Assembly: GCF_004309735.1 (NCBI RefSeq)
Contig: NZ_SIXC01000012.1
Location: 1 to 50,085, forward strand
Length of the DNA stretch: 50,085 nt
Direction of reading: 5' to 3'
From: Desulfovibrio legallii
Lineage (GTDB): Bacteria > Desulfobacterota > Desulfovibrionia > Desulfovibrionales > Desulfovibrionaceae
Within the stretch, counting starts at the first letter, position 1. Every line of letters begins with the position of its first letter. A program made the position numbers and the translations under genes. The notes beneath the pieces were generated by a model, which saw only the letters and a program-made list of their open reading frames with translations, had not been told where the DNA came from and ran no database searches. This document shows, in pieces, positions 41,752-49,123 of this stretch.

Positions 41752-43027
41752 TGCCGCCTCCTTGTGTGACCGCGCCGGAATCCGCGTCGATGGTCACCAT
41801 GGCTGGCGGCTCGTTTTGCGGCGTGGGCGGGGCCTCCTTGTCGTTGGGTTTGCCCTGGGACTCGGCGGACTTGTCGCCCGCGCCCTTGCCGAGGGCGTTC
41901 TTCTTGAGTTTGAGTTCGCAGAGATAGCCAGCGCCGCTGATGCTGTGGCGGACCGAGTGGCAGTAGTAGATGCCGGAAAACTTCCGTCCCACGCCCTTGA
42001 TCTCGACGTTCTTCTTGGCGCGTAGCTGGGGAATGCCGATGGTGGCGGCGTCCGCTTCGACCTGGCGCAGCTCGGCCTCGCGGAACTTGCCTTCGGCGCT
42101 GTCCTGGGCGGGCTCCTGGCGCGGCTCTTCGTGAAAGCCTTCGGAACGGTCGAAGCTGGGCACGATCTGCCCCGTCTCCTGTTCCTTGAAGCTGCCTTCG
42201 CCGGTGTTGCCGTCGACCAGATAGGTCTGCTTGCCCAGGGCCGTCCGTTCGGGCGTGGTGGCGTTGTTGGCCTTGTGCTCGACCACGTCCTTCTTGCGCG
42301 GGTCGACGCCGACCGTCTTGGTCTCGACCCCCGCGCCCTTGGCTCCCTGGGATTGGGTGCTGGGGCGGAACGAGCGCAACAGGCCCTTGGTATCGGTGAA
42401 ATATTCGAGGGTCAGAAGTGGTGTCTGGTCGAGCTCGCGGGGATGGAAATGAAGTTCGTCGTCCTGGATATAGAAGACATAGCCGCTCACGCCGTCGCCA
42501 TCGCGGTCGCGGGCCTTTTCCGCCAGCTCCTTGAGGAACTGGGCGTCCGAGATGTTGCTCTGGGTGACGCGGAGATGGGTTCCCTTGGTAGCCGTGACCA
42601 CCGGCGTGAGACCGTTGGCGGCGGCGACTTGTTCGGCGATTTCCGAATAGAGGATGCCGGGAGCGGGTTTCTGCCAGACCTTCTGGTTTTCCTTGCCCGC
42701 CAGTTTGAAGCCCTTGTCGTAGGCCTTGATGCGGATGGTCGGATCACCATTTTCCGGAAAATCGTAATCGATGTCCTTGATGACCGCCTTCTTGCGCGGG
42801 GAGAGGTTTCCCACGTAGCCGAAGCGGGCCACGATCTCGTTGCCTTCCTGGAACAGCGGATCGTCGACGAACTGCAGGTTGCGGTCGGTCACCGACAGCT
42901 CGAGAACATCCAGCTCTTCCTCGTTGTCGGTGAAGACGAACGAGGTGATCTCCTGGGTGATGTCCTTCGAGAGGTCTTGCCCCTCGATCTGAATCAGAAA
43001 TGTCGGTTTGAAGGTATCCAGATCCAT
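41744..43027 (-). CDS. Tail hub protein (late control gpD type)
   Basis: A 427-residue tail hub of the gpD/gp27 family. Residues 1-110 show the first hub domain (L-S-V-T-D-R-N-L-Q-F-V-D-D-P-L-F-Q-E-G and V-A-R-F-G-Y). The second has D-A-Q-F-L-K-E-L-A and F-Y-I-Q-D-D-E-L-H-F-H-P. The C-terminal 100 residues are charged and unstructured-looking (K-S-A-E-S-Q-G-K-P-N-D-K-E-A-P-P-T). Three copies form the ring that carries the spike. ATG at 43027 follows ACCGGAGAGACGC, the ribosome site shared with the baseplate J gene. Confidence 0.88.
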   Translation of the reverse strand: MDLDTFKPTFLIQIEGQDLSKDITQEITSFVFTDNEEELDVLELSVTDRNLQFVDDPLFQEGNEIVARFGYVGNLSPRKKAVIKDIDYDFPENGDPTIRIKAYDKGFKLAGKENQKVWQKPAPGILYSEIAEQVAAANGLTPVVTATKGTHLRVTQSNISDAQFLKELAEKARDRDGDGVSGYVFYIQDDELHFHPRELDQTPLLTLEYFTDTKGLLRSFRPSTQSQGAKGAGVETKTVGVDPRKKDVVEHKANNATTPERTALGKQTYLVDGNTGEGSFKEQETGQIVPSFDRSEGFHEEPRQEPAQDSAEGKFREAELRQVEADAATIGIPQLRAKKNVEIKGVGRKFSGIYYCHSVRHSISGAGYLCELKLKKNALGKGAGDKSAESQGKPNDKEAPPTPQNEPPAMVTIDADSGAVTQGGGNG

Positions 43028-43057
43028 GCGTCTCTCCGGTGGTTCGCAGTTCCCTGC

Positions 43058-43089
43058 TTACTTACCGGAAGGCATGGCGAGGTGTCGGA
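43058..43089 (-). repeat. 32-bp intergenic repeat, copy B (before the hub gene)
   Basis: Conserved TTACTTACCGGAAGG-N9-GTGTCGGA (plus strand) as at 36083-36114, with only the 9-nt spacer differing. A shorter match, CTTACTTACCGG, also occurs inside the tape measure gene at 44550-44561. The copy lies in the 66-nt gap 43028-43093 between the LysM gene and the hub gene. The role is unknown; an RNA-processing or translation-control element is possible. Confidence 0.7.
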
Positions 43090-43093
43090 CGCT

Positions 43094-43384
43094 TCAGTCG
43101 AGCAGGCGCATCTGGACGTGTTCGCGGGAGGGAATGCGCAGCGCCAGACCCGGCTCGAGCGCCAACGGGAAAAAGAGGTCGTTGTAGTCGCAGATGATCC
43201 ACCAGAGCCTGGCGTCACCCAGATAGCGGTGCGCGAGCAGATCCAGGCGGTCGCCCTCGACCACGGTGTGTAGGCGGTCGTCGTGTCTGGGGGTGGTGTC
43301 GATGCGCTGGCGCATGCCGAGGGAGGTACCGTCGCTGTCCCGGTAGAGAAGGCAGCGGGCGTATCGGGAATTGCGGCCGATCAT
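43094..43384 (-). CDS. LysM-type baseplate/tail protein (gp53/tail X-like)
   Basis: A 96-residue protein with one LysM-like module (H-T-V-V-E-G-D-R-L-D-L-L-A-H-R-Y-L-G-D-A-R-L-W-W-I-I), as in phage tail protein X and T4 gp53. These stabilise the hub-tube junction rather than bind wall. The gene overlaps the preceding one by 4 nt (ATGA). After its TGA stop, reading in frame continues S-V-R-H-L-A-M-P-S-G-K to TAA across the 32-bp repeat, but readthrough is not assumed. Confidence 0.85.
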   Translation of the reverse strand: MIGRNSRYARCLLYRDSDGTSLGMRQRIDTTPRHDDRLHTVVEGDRLDLLAHRYLGDARLWWIICDYNDLFFPLALEPGLALRIPSREHVQMRLLD

Positions 43385-43851
43385 GAGCGCACCTCCGACC
43401 AGTTGATGGAACGGTCCACATATTCCTCGAGGACGATGTCCACCTCGGCGCGTTGCGGCAGCAGGTTGTCCCGGTCGAACAGGCCGAAGAAACGCGCCTT
43501 CACCTGCCGGACGATACAGGTCACGCCTGGGTAGAGATCGCCGAAAATCAGCAGCACACGGTGCGGCGCGTTCTTGAGCATGGTTCCGGCGTGTTCCGGA
43601 TATTGCAGCGAGCGGAGCCAGTCGACCTTCTGTTTCACCGGCCCCTTGAACAGCTCGACTTTGAAAGCGATCCGGCGCGGCTCCCCGGCGACGTACTGGT
43701 AGCGCGGGTGGCTCATGCCGGGGATCTTAATCGTCGCGTAGTCGGTCGACTTCTCGTCGCTGATGGAGTTGGGGTTGTACTGGAATTCAAGCCGCTCTCC
43801 CGTGTCGGCGTCCACCAGATATCCCTTGATGGGCTGTTGATCCCAGGCCAT
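43381..43851 (-). CDS. Contractile injection tube-end protein (CIS_tube family)
   Basis: A 156-residue protein. L-E-F-Q-Y-N-P-N-S-I-S-D near the start and R-R-I-A-F-K-V-E-L-F and Y-P-G-V-T-C-I-V-R-Q-V-K-A-R-F match the contractile injection system tube family, which links the tube end to the baseplate. It is usually followed by a LysM domain, encoded here in a separate gene that overlaps by 4 nt. ATG at 43851 lies 3 nt before the next upstream gene's stop. Membership in CIS families is shared with phage tails, so it does not prove an extracellular injection system. Confidence 0.8.
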   Translation of the reverse strand: MAWDQQPIKGYLVDADTGERLEFQYNPNSISDEKSTDYATIKIPGMSHPRYQYVAGEPRRIAFKVELFKGPVKQKVDWLRSLQYPEHAGTMLKNAPHRVLLIFGDLYPGVTCIVRQVKARFFGLFDRDNLLPQRAEVDIVLEEYVDRSINWSEVRS

Positions 43852-43854
43852 TGC

Positions 43855-44166
43855 TTACACCTCGGCGATCTCGAGGATCGTCTTGCCCAGTTGTCCGGCC
43901 CGGTCGAGTTCCAGCCGCATGCCGCTGGAAATGCCGTTGCCGGTGAACGCCCACACCTCGTCGCAACATTCCATGTAGGCCAGGCCGCAGGCGATGCCAG
44001 TCTCCCGCTGCTCGGGAACGCTGTCATCGGTGAAGGTTGGATACAACAGGTGCGGCGCGAACGGCGCGTGACCGTTTCTCATGACCCGTCGGCAAAGCGC
44101 CTCGGCGACCTTCACGTTTCGAGCTATGTCACCCGCGAACGGGCTGCAGACAAAGATGCGTTTCAT
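43855..44166 (-). CDS. DUF4406/nucleoside deoxyribosyltransferase-like protein
   Basis: A 103-residue protein with the fold signature of the nucleoside 2-deoxyribosyltransferase-like group: M-K-R-I-F-V-C-S-P-F-A-G-D, R-N-V-x-x-A-E-A-L-C-R and L-x-x-x-x-E-C-C-D-E-V-W-A-F-T-G-N. G-M-R-L-E-L-D-R-A follows. The family acts on nucleotides or NAD-type substrates, but this member's substrate is unknown. ATG at 44166 is chosen over a TTG at 44178 because GAGAGG stands just upstream. It is an unexpected metabolic gene between the tape measure and the tube-end genes. Confidence 0.75.
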   Translation of the reverse strand: MKRIFVCSPFAGDIARNVKVAEALCRRVMRNGHAPFAPHLLYPTFTDDSVPEQRETGIACGLAYMECCDEVWAFTGNGISSGMRLELDRAGQLGKTILEIAEV

Positions 44167-44174
44167 CGGTCCTC

Positions 44175-47100
44175 TCAAAGTGTTTCGTAGTTTCTGATCT
44201 TCCGCTCCCGAAGATCCTTGTAGACGGCCTCGGCCACCTTCCGGCCATCGATGTTGGTGGTCACGCTCAGTTCCACCGGGCGGTCGGCCAGACCATCGAG
44301 GCGCGAGAGCAGCGATTCCAGCAGTTCGCGCAGCCCCGGACCGGCGTCCTCTCCGCGCAGGGGTATCGCGGGAGCGGTGCGGGCCGGAGCAATCAACCGT
44401 TCGGAAGGCACCGTCTCGGCGAGTCCGGATTGCAGGGGCTTCGCTATCGGAGTCGGAGCGACCGTTATGGGCCGCTCGATCCCGGCCGGAGCCGGAGAGG
44501 CACTTCCGACTTCCATTGCCGGTTCCACCGCGAACGGCTGGATATAGCTCTTACTTACCGGCTCGACGGCCGCCGCGACGGTCTGCACTGTGCCGTTTAT
44601 CGGTTGCGGAGGCGGCGCGGCCGTGGCCATGACCGGCTGGAGCATCAGCATGGCGCTCAGGGCCTTGGGCACCAGGCGCTCGTCCAGACGCGGCACGAGA
44701 CTGAGCACGCTTTCGATGATGCGTTGCCCAATCGATTCGGCGGGCGGCGCAGCTCCGAGCGGTTGCTTCTGCTCGGCCACCTGCGGAATCGGGGTCTGGA
44801 CTCCCAGCATGGCGCGAGCGGAGGAGAGCAAACCGTTGGCGATCCCGGCGCTGCGATCCTTGATCGCCTGAATGCCCGCGCTCGCGCCGCTGGAAAGCCT
44901 TTGCCAGAGGGATTGCCCCTCGGTACCGGCACTGGCAAAGATTCGGCCCACAGCCCCGGGGACGGCAGACAGCGTGGCAACGATCCGGTCGCGGAGATTG
45001 ACGGCTCCCGTGGCCAGCGCGTCCCAGGTATTGACCTGGGGCGACTTGAGCGCCAGTTCGGGCGTGTTGCCAAACAGGGATTGTTTGAGACCGCCGAAAA
45101 TGGCCCCGGCCTTGGCCGCGACGGTTTGAGCCCCGGAGGTCAACCCATCCCAGAGTTTTCCAGCCATCCGGAAGGGAGCCGAGGCGGCGTCCATGAGGTT
45201 TCCGCCCGCCGTCTTGATCTGCTGCCAGGCTCCCGCAGCGGCCGAGAGAATCCCGCGAGCGGCGAAGCCGAACACTTTCGCAGGCAGCGACTGGGTAAGG
45301 CTCATGCCGTCGGCGAGGGTCTTGAGCAGCGCGGAACCGGAGACGGTCAGGCTGGAGAGTGGTCCCTCGCGGGCATCGGAGAACGGCAGCAGATTGCGCA
45401 GCTTGCCGAGGGCGTTCTTAAGCATGGTGAAGGGATAGGTCACCGCCGACCAGATCCCTTCGCCAAGGGTGATCAGTAGCTTCTTGCCCGCCTCGAAAAA
45501 GGTAGTATCCCCGGCGAAGAAGGAGCGCACGGTGGCAAACAGCTCACGCAGAGTGCTGATAATCGGCAGATTCAGAATCGCCTGGCCGATATGTCCGGCG
45601 GCGTCGGCCACCAGGCGTCCGATGGAGGTGAAGATGCCGGAAATGAAATTCCAGACACCGACCACCACATCCCGCGCCCAGCGGAACGGGGTGGCAAGAA
45701 AATCGTAGACCGCGCCGCCAATGGCCTTGAGACCGTCCAGCAGGGAGATGTCGCCGGTCAGCACCTGCCAGACCGCATAGACGATCTTCCCGGCGGCCAT
45801 GAAGGCCTCGCCGATCATGCGCACGGGCAACAGGAACTTGTAGATGAACTTGGTCGCTCCGACCAGTGACCCGACGATGGCCTTGCCGACCCAGACCACG
45901 CTGCGCACCACCACCGCCAGGGCTCGCACGATGAGCGACAGGTTCCAGGCCACGATCTTCAGCGCGAACGCCAGTCCCTGCAGAAGCACACCGGCGACGG
46001 TGCCGATAACCGTGCCGAAGGTGCGCCAGGACGAGCCGTCGGTGGCGCTGGCGGCCACGCCGAAGATCTCCACCACCGAAAAGACCGCGCTGGCCAGTGC
46101 CGCGTAGGCGCTCATCAGGGTGCGGACGGTCGGTTCGAGGATGGCGCGGATACGGCCAAAGGCATGGGAGAAAGCGCCCCACAATCCGGCCAGGGCCTCA
46201 CGAACGCGGTAATAGGCTTTGAAGACGGTGACCACGAAGCCCAGCAGTCCGGCGGATTCGAGCTTTTTGGCCAGTTCGGCCGACATCTGCCCGACACCGC
46301 CGCTGAGCGAGCCCACCAGCTCCCTGATCCCCCGGAACACCAGCGAGACCTTGTTCCAGGCCCCGGTGATGACGTCCTGGATGCCGCCGAAATTGGTTTC
46401 CCAGGCGCGTTTGAGCAAATACACCGAAAGGATCACCCCTGCGATAATCGCGGTAACAGGCAGAAAATAGGTCGCGACCGCAGAACCCACTCCGGCGAGC
46501 GCAGCGCTGATGGCCACGAACCCGGCCTTGATGGCGGGCAGCATGAGTCCCACCATGCCCACGGCGGCGGTGACGGCTCCGGCCACGACCAGAATGGTGC
46601 CGAGGGCCATGGACAGTCCCAGGACCACCCGGGTCACGCCCGGCATCGATTTGGCCATGCGTTGCAGGAACAGAATGAAGCGGGAGACGCCGTTGATCAC
46701 CGGCGTGACCACCGGTAGCAGAGTGCGTCCCAGGATTTCGCTGAGGTTGGCCACCTGCTGGCGCAGGAGCAGGAACCGGGCTCCGATGTCCTGGTTCATG
46801 GCGTCGGCCATCTGTTCGGTGACCGCCGTGCCGGTTTTCATGGCTCGGCCCACCGACTGGATATTGCCTTCGAGGCTCTCCATGCCCGCCGACATCTGCA
46901 GCAGGAACTTGACCGCCTCGTCCGAGCCGAAGGCCTTCTTCAGCTTTACCTGGGCGGCGGCGTTGGAGAGATCGGGGAACTGGCGCTTGATCTCCTGCAG
47001 GATGGGAACCACGCCTTTGAGACGGCCACTGGTGTCGGTGAAGGACAGGCCAAGCTCGTCACCGGCCTCGGCCGCCTTCATGATGAACGCCTTGTACAGC

Positions 47101-47810
47101 GTGCCCGCCTCGGAGCCGGGCATGGTGGTCTGAAGCTGGCCGAGCACGGCGAGTTGCTCGTTCAGCGGAATATTGCTCGCCGCCGCCACCGCGCCGATGT
47201 TCTTGATGGCGTCGGCCATCTGTGTGCCGTTGGTCTTGAACGAGGCCACGGTCTGCGCCATGGCTCCGGAAAAGGCGGTCGCCCATTCCATGTCGTTCAT
47301 GTCAGCCATGATGGGCTTGAAGATCCCGTAGGCCGTGGTGAAGGTGCCGACCATCTCCTGGGTGGTGGCCTTGGTCGCCTTGGCGGTCATGGCGGCCATG
47401 GAGGTGAAGACGCCCACCGCCTCATCGCTGAGATTGGACAGGGCCGACTTCACGTCATAGGTGGCGGTGATGAAAGCGGCCTTGTCGGCACCGGACCATT
47501 GGTTGGTGAAGGATTCGGCGGCGTCCTCGATGGCGCGGAGGTCCTGCACGCCGAGGGACGCCAGCTCGCCCAGAGCCTTCTGGGTCGCGGCGGTGGAGGC
47601 GACCAGGGCGGCGGGCATCGCCATCAGGGCCAGTCCCGCCCCCAGCATCATGGTCCCTTGCTGGATGCGGTCCAGATTGCGGGTCATCCGCTCGCTGGCA
47701 TCCGCCACGGTGGAATCGAGGTCCATCATGGAGCCACGGATGCGCTGCGCGTTCTGCGAGAACGCATCCTTCATCGATACCACTATGCCCAGTCCGAGAT
47801 CGCCGTTCAT
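44175..47810 (-). CDS. Tail tape measure protein
   Basis: A 1211-residue protein of the TP901-type tape measure family. The core (about 60-350) has T-K-A-T-T-Q-E-M-V-G-T-F-T-T-A-Y-G and A-A-S-N-I-P-L-N-E-Q-L-A-V-L-G-Q. Many hydrophobic stretches (L-I-V-V-A-G-A-V-T-A-A-V-G, Y-F-L-P-V-T-A-I-I-A-G-V) follow. The C-terminus is Pro/Ala-rich and ends R-K-I-R-N-Y-E-T-L. Tape measures set tail length at roughly 0.15 nm per residue, which would give about 180 nm (rough estimate). ATG at 47810 directly abuts the stop of the -1 frameshift extension. Confidence 0.92.
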   Translation of the reverse strand: MNGDLGLGIVVSMKDAFSQNAQRIRGSMMDLDSTVADASERMTRNLDRIQQGTMMLGAGLALMAMPAALVASTAATQKALGELASLGVQDLRAIEDAAESFTNQWSGADKAAFITATYDVKSALSNLSDEAVGVFTSMAAMTAKATKATTQEMVGTFTTAYGIFKPIMADMNDMEWATAFSGAMAQTVASFKTNGTQMADAIKNIGAVAAASNIPLNEQLAVLGQLQTTMPGSEAGTLYKAFIMKAAEAGDELGLSFTDTSGRLKGVVPILQEIKRQFPDLSNAAAQVKLKKAFGSDEAVKFLLQMSAGMESLEGNIQSVGRAMKTGTAVTEQMADAMNQDIGARFLLLRQQVANLSEILGRTLLPVVTPVINGVSRFILFLQRMAKSMPGVTRVVLGLSMALGTILVVAGAVTAAVGMVGLMLPAIKAGFVAISAALAGVGSAVATYFLPVTAIIAGVILSVYLLKRAWETNFGGIQDVITGAWNKVSLVFRGIRELVGSLSGGVGQMSAELAKKLESAGLLGFVVTVFKAYYRVREALAGLWGAFSHAFGRIRAILEPTVRTLMSAYAALASAVFSVVEIFGVAASATDGSSWRTFGTVIGTVAGVLLQGLAFALKIVAWNLSLIVRALAVVVRSVVWVGKAIVGSLVGATKFIYKFLLPVRMIGEAFMAAGKIVYAVWQVLTGDISLLDGLKAIGGAVYDFLATPFRWARDVVVGVWNFISGIFTSIGRLVADAAGHIGQAILNLPIISTLRELFATVRSFFAGDTTFFEAGKKLLITLGEGIWSAVTYPFTMLKNALGKLRNLLPFSDAREGPLSSLTVSGSALLKTLADGMSLTQSLPAKVFGFAARGILSAAAGAWQQIKTAGGNLMDAASAPFRMAGKLWDGLTSGAQTVAAKAGAIFGGLKQSLFGNTPELALKSPQVNTWDALATGAVNLRDRIVATLSAVPGAVGRIFASAGTEGQSLWQRLSSGASAGIQAIKDRSAGIANGLLSSARAMLGVQTPIPQVAEQKQPLGAAPPAESIGQRIIESVLSLVPRLDERLVPKALSAMLMLQPVMATAAPPPQPINGTVQTVAAAVEPVSKSYIQPFAVEPAMEVGSASPAPAGIERPITVAPTPIAKPLQSGLAETVPSERLIAPARTAPAIPLRGEDAGPGLRELLESLLSRLDGLADRPVELSVTTNIDGRKVAEAVYKDLRERKIRNYETL

Positions 47811-48631
47811 CTATCGCCGTTCCGTTTGCTCACGTTCAAAATCAAGCTGCCGCTCGAGGGCCTCGACGAACTGACGCCGGACCCTGAGCGGCAGCGAGCG
47901 GGTTTCCGACCAGCCCCAGTGCAGTCCGCCGTAAGCGAGAAAGAATGCGTCGCTTACAAGCGAACTCCGGGGAACAAAAAAGCCGGTTCGGCCTCCAGGC
48001 GGGTGCGGATCTTGGTGCCGCAGCCATCGCATTCGGTCTCGACCGAGGTCTCGATTCCCGCGTCGACCCGCGACATCTCCTGCCGCAGCGCGTTGCGGTC
48101 GCGCATCGACATTTCCGCCAGGCTCTTCTTGGAGGGAGCCTTGCCGTCGATGTCGAGGAGGCGGATGAGCATGGCCGAGGTGATGTTGGGCTCGCGCAGG
48201 CTGGCCAAACGCTTTTCCTTGTGGCCGTCGAGATATCCGAAGCGCACGGTTTTTTTCGAGCCAGGCAGCTTGAAGGTGAACTCGCGCTCCTCGCCGTAGA
48301 GGGTAACCTTGAGATCCTCGAGATTGACGGTCACGAAGTTGGTCATGCGGCAGGCGCTGTTCGGGCAGCTCAGCTCCAGTTCAACCTCGTCACCGAGGGA
48401 AATCTGGCGCAGGCGGACCAGGGCGAACAACCGGTCACCCGAGAGCAGGTTCATCACCTCGGAAAGATCGGGGTCGGTCTTCTCGCCCAGCCGGACAAAA
48501 CAGTTGCGGAGCACCTGGTTGATCGCCTCTCCGGAACGGATCAGGCGCTGGTTGGTGAGCAGTTCTTCCTCGGCCCCGGTCATCTCCCGGAGCTCGAGTT
48601 CAGTGCCGCTTGGCAGTTCAATGCTGTACAT
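47811..48631 (-). CDS. Tail assembly chaperone, -1 frameshift product (273 aa)
   Basis: The 225-residue chaperone frame shifts -1 at a T-TTT-TTG heptamer (47975-47981) and continues V-P-R-S-S-L-V-S-D-A-F-F-L-A-Y-G for 54 residues to TAG at 47811. The extension resembles the small DUF6760/GpE class (F-L-A-Y...W-x-W-S-E-T and R-R-Q-F-V-E-A-L). It has no good start codon of its own, and its stop abuts the tape measure start. Lambda G/GT and P2 E/E' make a fused product by -1 shift, in P2 at T-TTT-TTG. This is a prediction from frame, motif and position. Confidence 0.72.
47954..48631 (-). CDS. Tail assembly chaperone (unshifted product)
   Basis: A 225-residue protein with ATG at 48631 behind GGAGGATCGACC. 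A cysteine pair (S-C-P-N-S-A-C-R, near residue 90) and a C-terminal C-D-G-C suggest zinc binding. It is charged and helical, as usual for the gene between tube and tape measure. In siphophages and myophages this gene coats the tape measure during assembly and is made in excess of a frameshifted form. It ends seven codons past a slippery site. Confidence 0.75.
   Translation of the reverse strand: MYSIELPSGTELELREMTGAEEELLTNQRLIRSGEAINQVLRNCFVRLGEKTDPDLSEVMNLLSGDRLFALVRLRQISLGDEVELELSCPNSACRMTNFVTVNLEDLKVTLYGEEREFTFKLPGSKKTVRFGYLDGHKEKRLASLREPNITSAMLIRLLDIDGKAPSKKSLAEMSMRDRNALRQEMSRVDAGIETSVETECDGCGTKIRTRLEAEPAFLFPGVRL
47975..47981 (-). promoter_or_regulatory. Slippery heptamer T-TTT-TTG for -1 programmed frameshift
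   Basis: In the chaperone frame the codons read GCT TTT TTG, giving the X-XXY-YYZ heptamer T-TTT-TTG in correct phase. After a one-base backward slip, reading enters the open downstream frame. The unshifted stop TAA is reached seven codons later. The same heptamer is the reported P2 E/E' shift site. A downstream stimulatory structure was not modelled. Confidence 0.7.
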
Positions 48632-48646
48632 GGTCGATCCTCCGGT

Positions 48647-49108
48647 TTAGGTCCAGTATTGGAAGCAGATGGTGAGCTTCTCGATGGTGTTCTCGGTGTT
48701 GCCGCCCTCGAGCTCGTCGTATTCGAGCGCCTTCACCCAGGCCCCGTGCAGGGTCCAGCGACGGGTCTCGTTGCCGGTGCGGTCGTATCGGACAACGTCG
48801 ATGTCGCGCATGTAGTTGGCCGGAAGGCCGCCGGTGACAGCGTTCACGTCCACCTGTTTTTTGATCCATTCGCGGGCCGCCTCGTCGGAGCCGTCCTGCA
48901 GGTTGCCTTTCTCGAGGGTGATGTCCTCGAACTTGACCCGCCCCGCCACCTTCTGGTCGAACATCGAACCGGCCGGGGCAAAGGCCACTTCCTCGAATTC
49001 TGTTTTGGGCTCCTGTCCCTTGTGGAACAGGGCCACGTCGAAGCCGTTTACCTCGATGGCGAACTGCCAGTTCTGGTAAAGGCTCTTGGGCATATTTCCG
49101 CTTCTCAT
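48647..49108 (-). CDS. Tail tube protein
   Basis: A 153-residue (or 148 from an internal ATG at 49093) tail tube of the T4 gp19-like class. Marks are M-P-K-S-L-Y-Q-N-W-Q-F-A-I-E-V-N-G, E-E-V-A-F-A-P-A-G-S and the end L-T-I-C-F-Q-Y-W-T. Stacked hexamers form the inner tube through which DNA or effectors pass. It follows the sheath gene by 15 nt. The start at 49108 has GGGAGAACACGGCT, so it is kept. Confidence 0.9.
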   Translation of the reverse strand: MRSGNMPKSLYQNWQFAIEVNGFDVALFHKGQEPKTEFEEVAFAPAGSMFDQKVAGRVKFEDITLEKGNLQDGSDEAAREWIKKQVDVNAVTGGLPANYMRDIDVVRYDRTGNETRRWTLHGAWVKALEYDELEGGNTENTIEKLTICFQYWT

Positions 49109-49123
49109 AGCCGTGTTCTCCCG

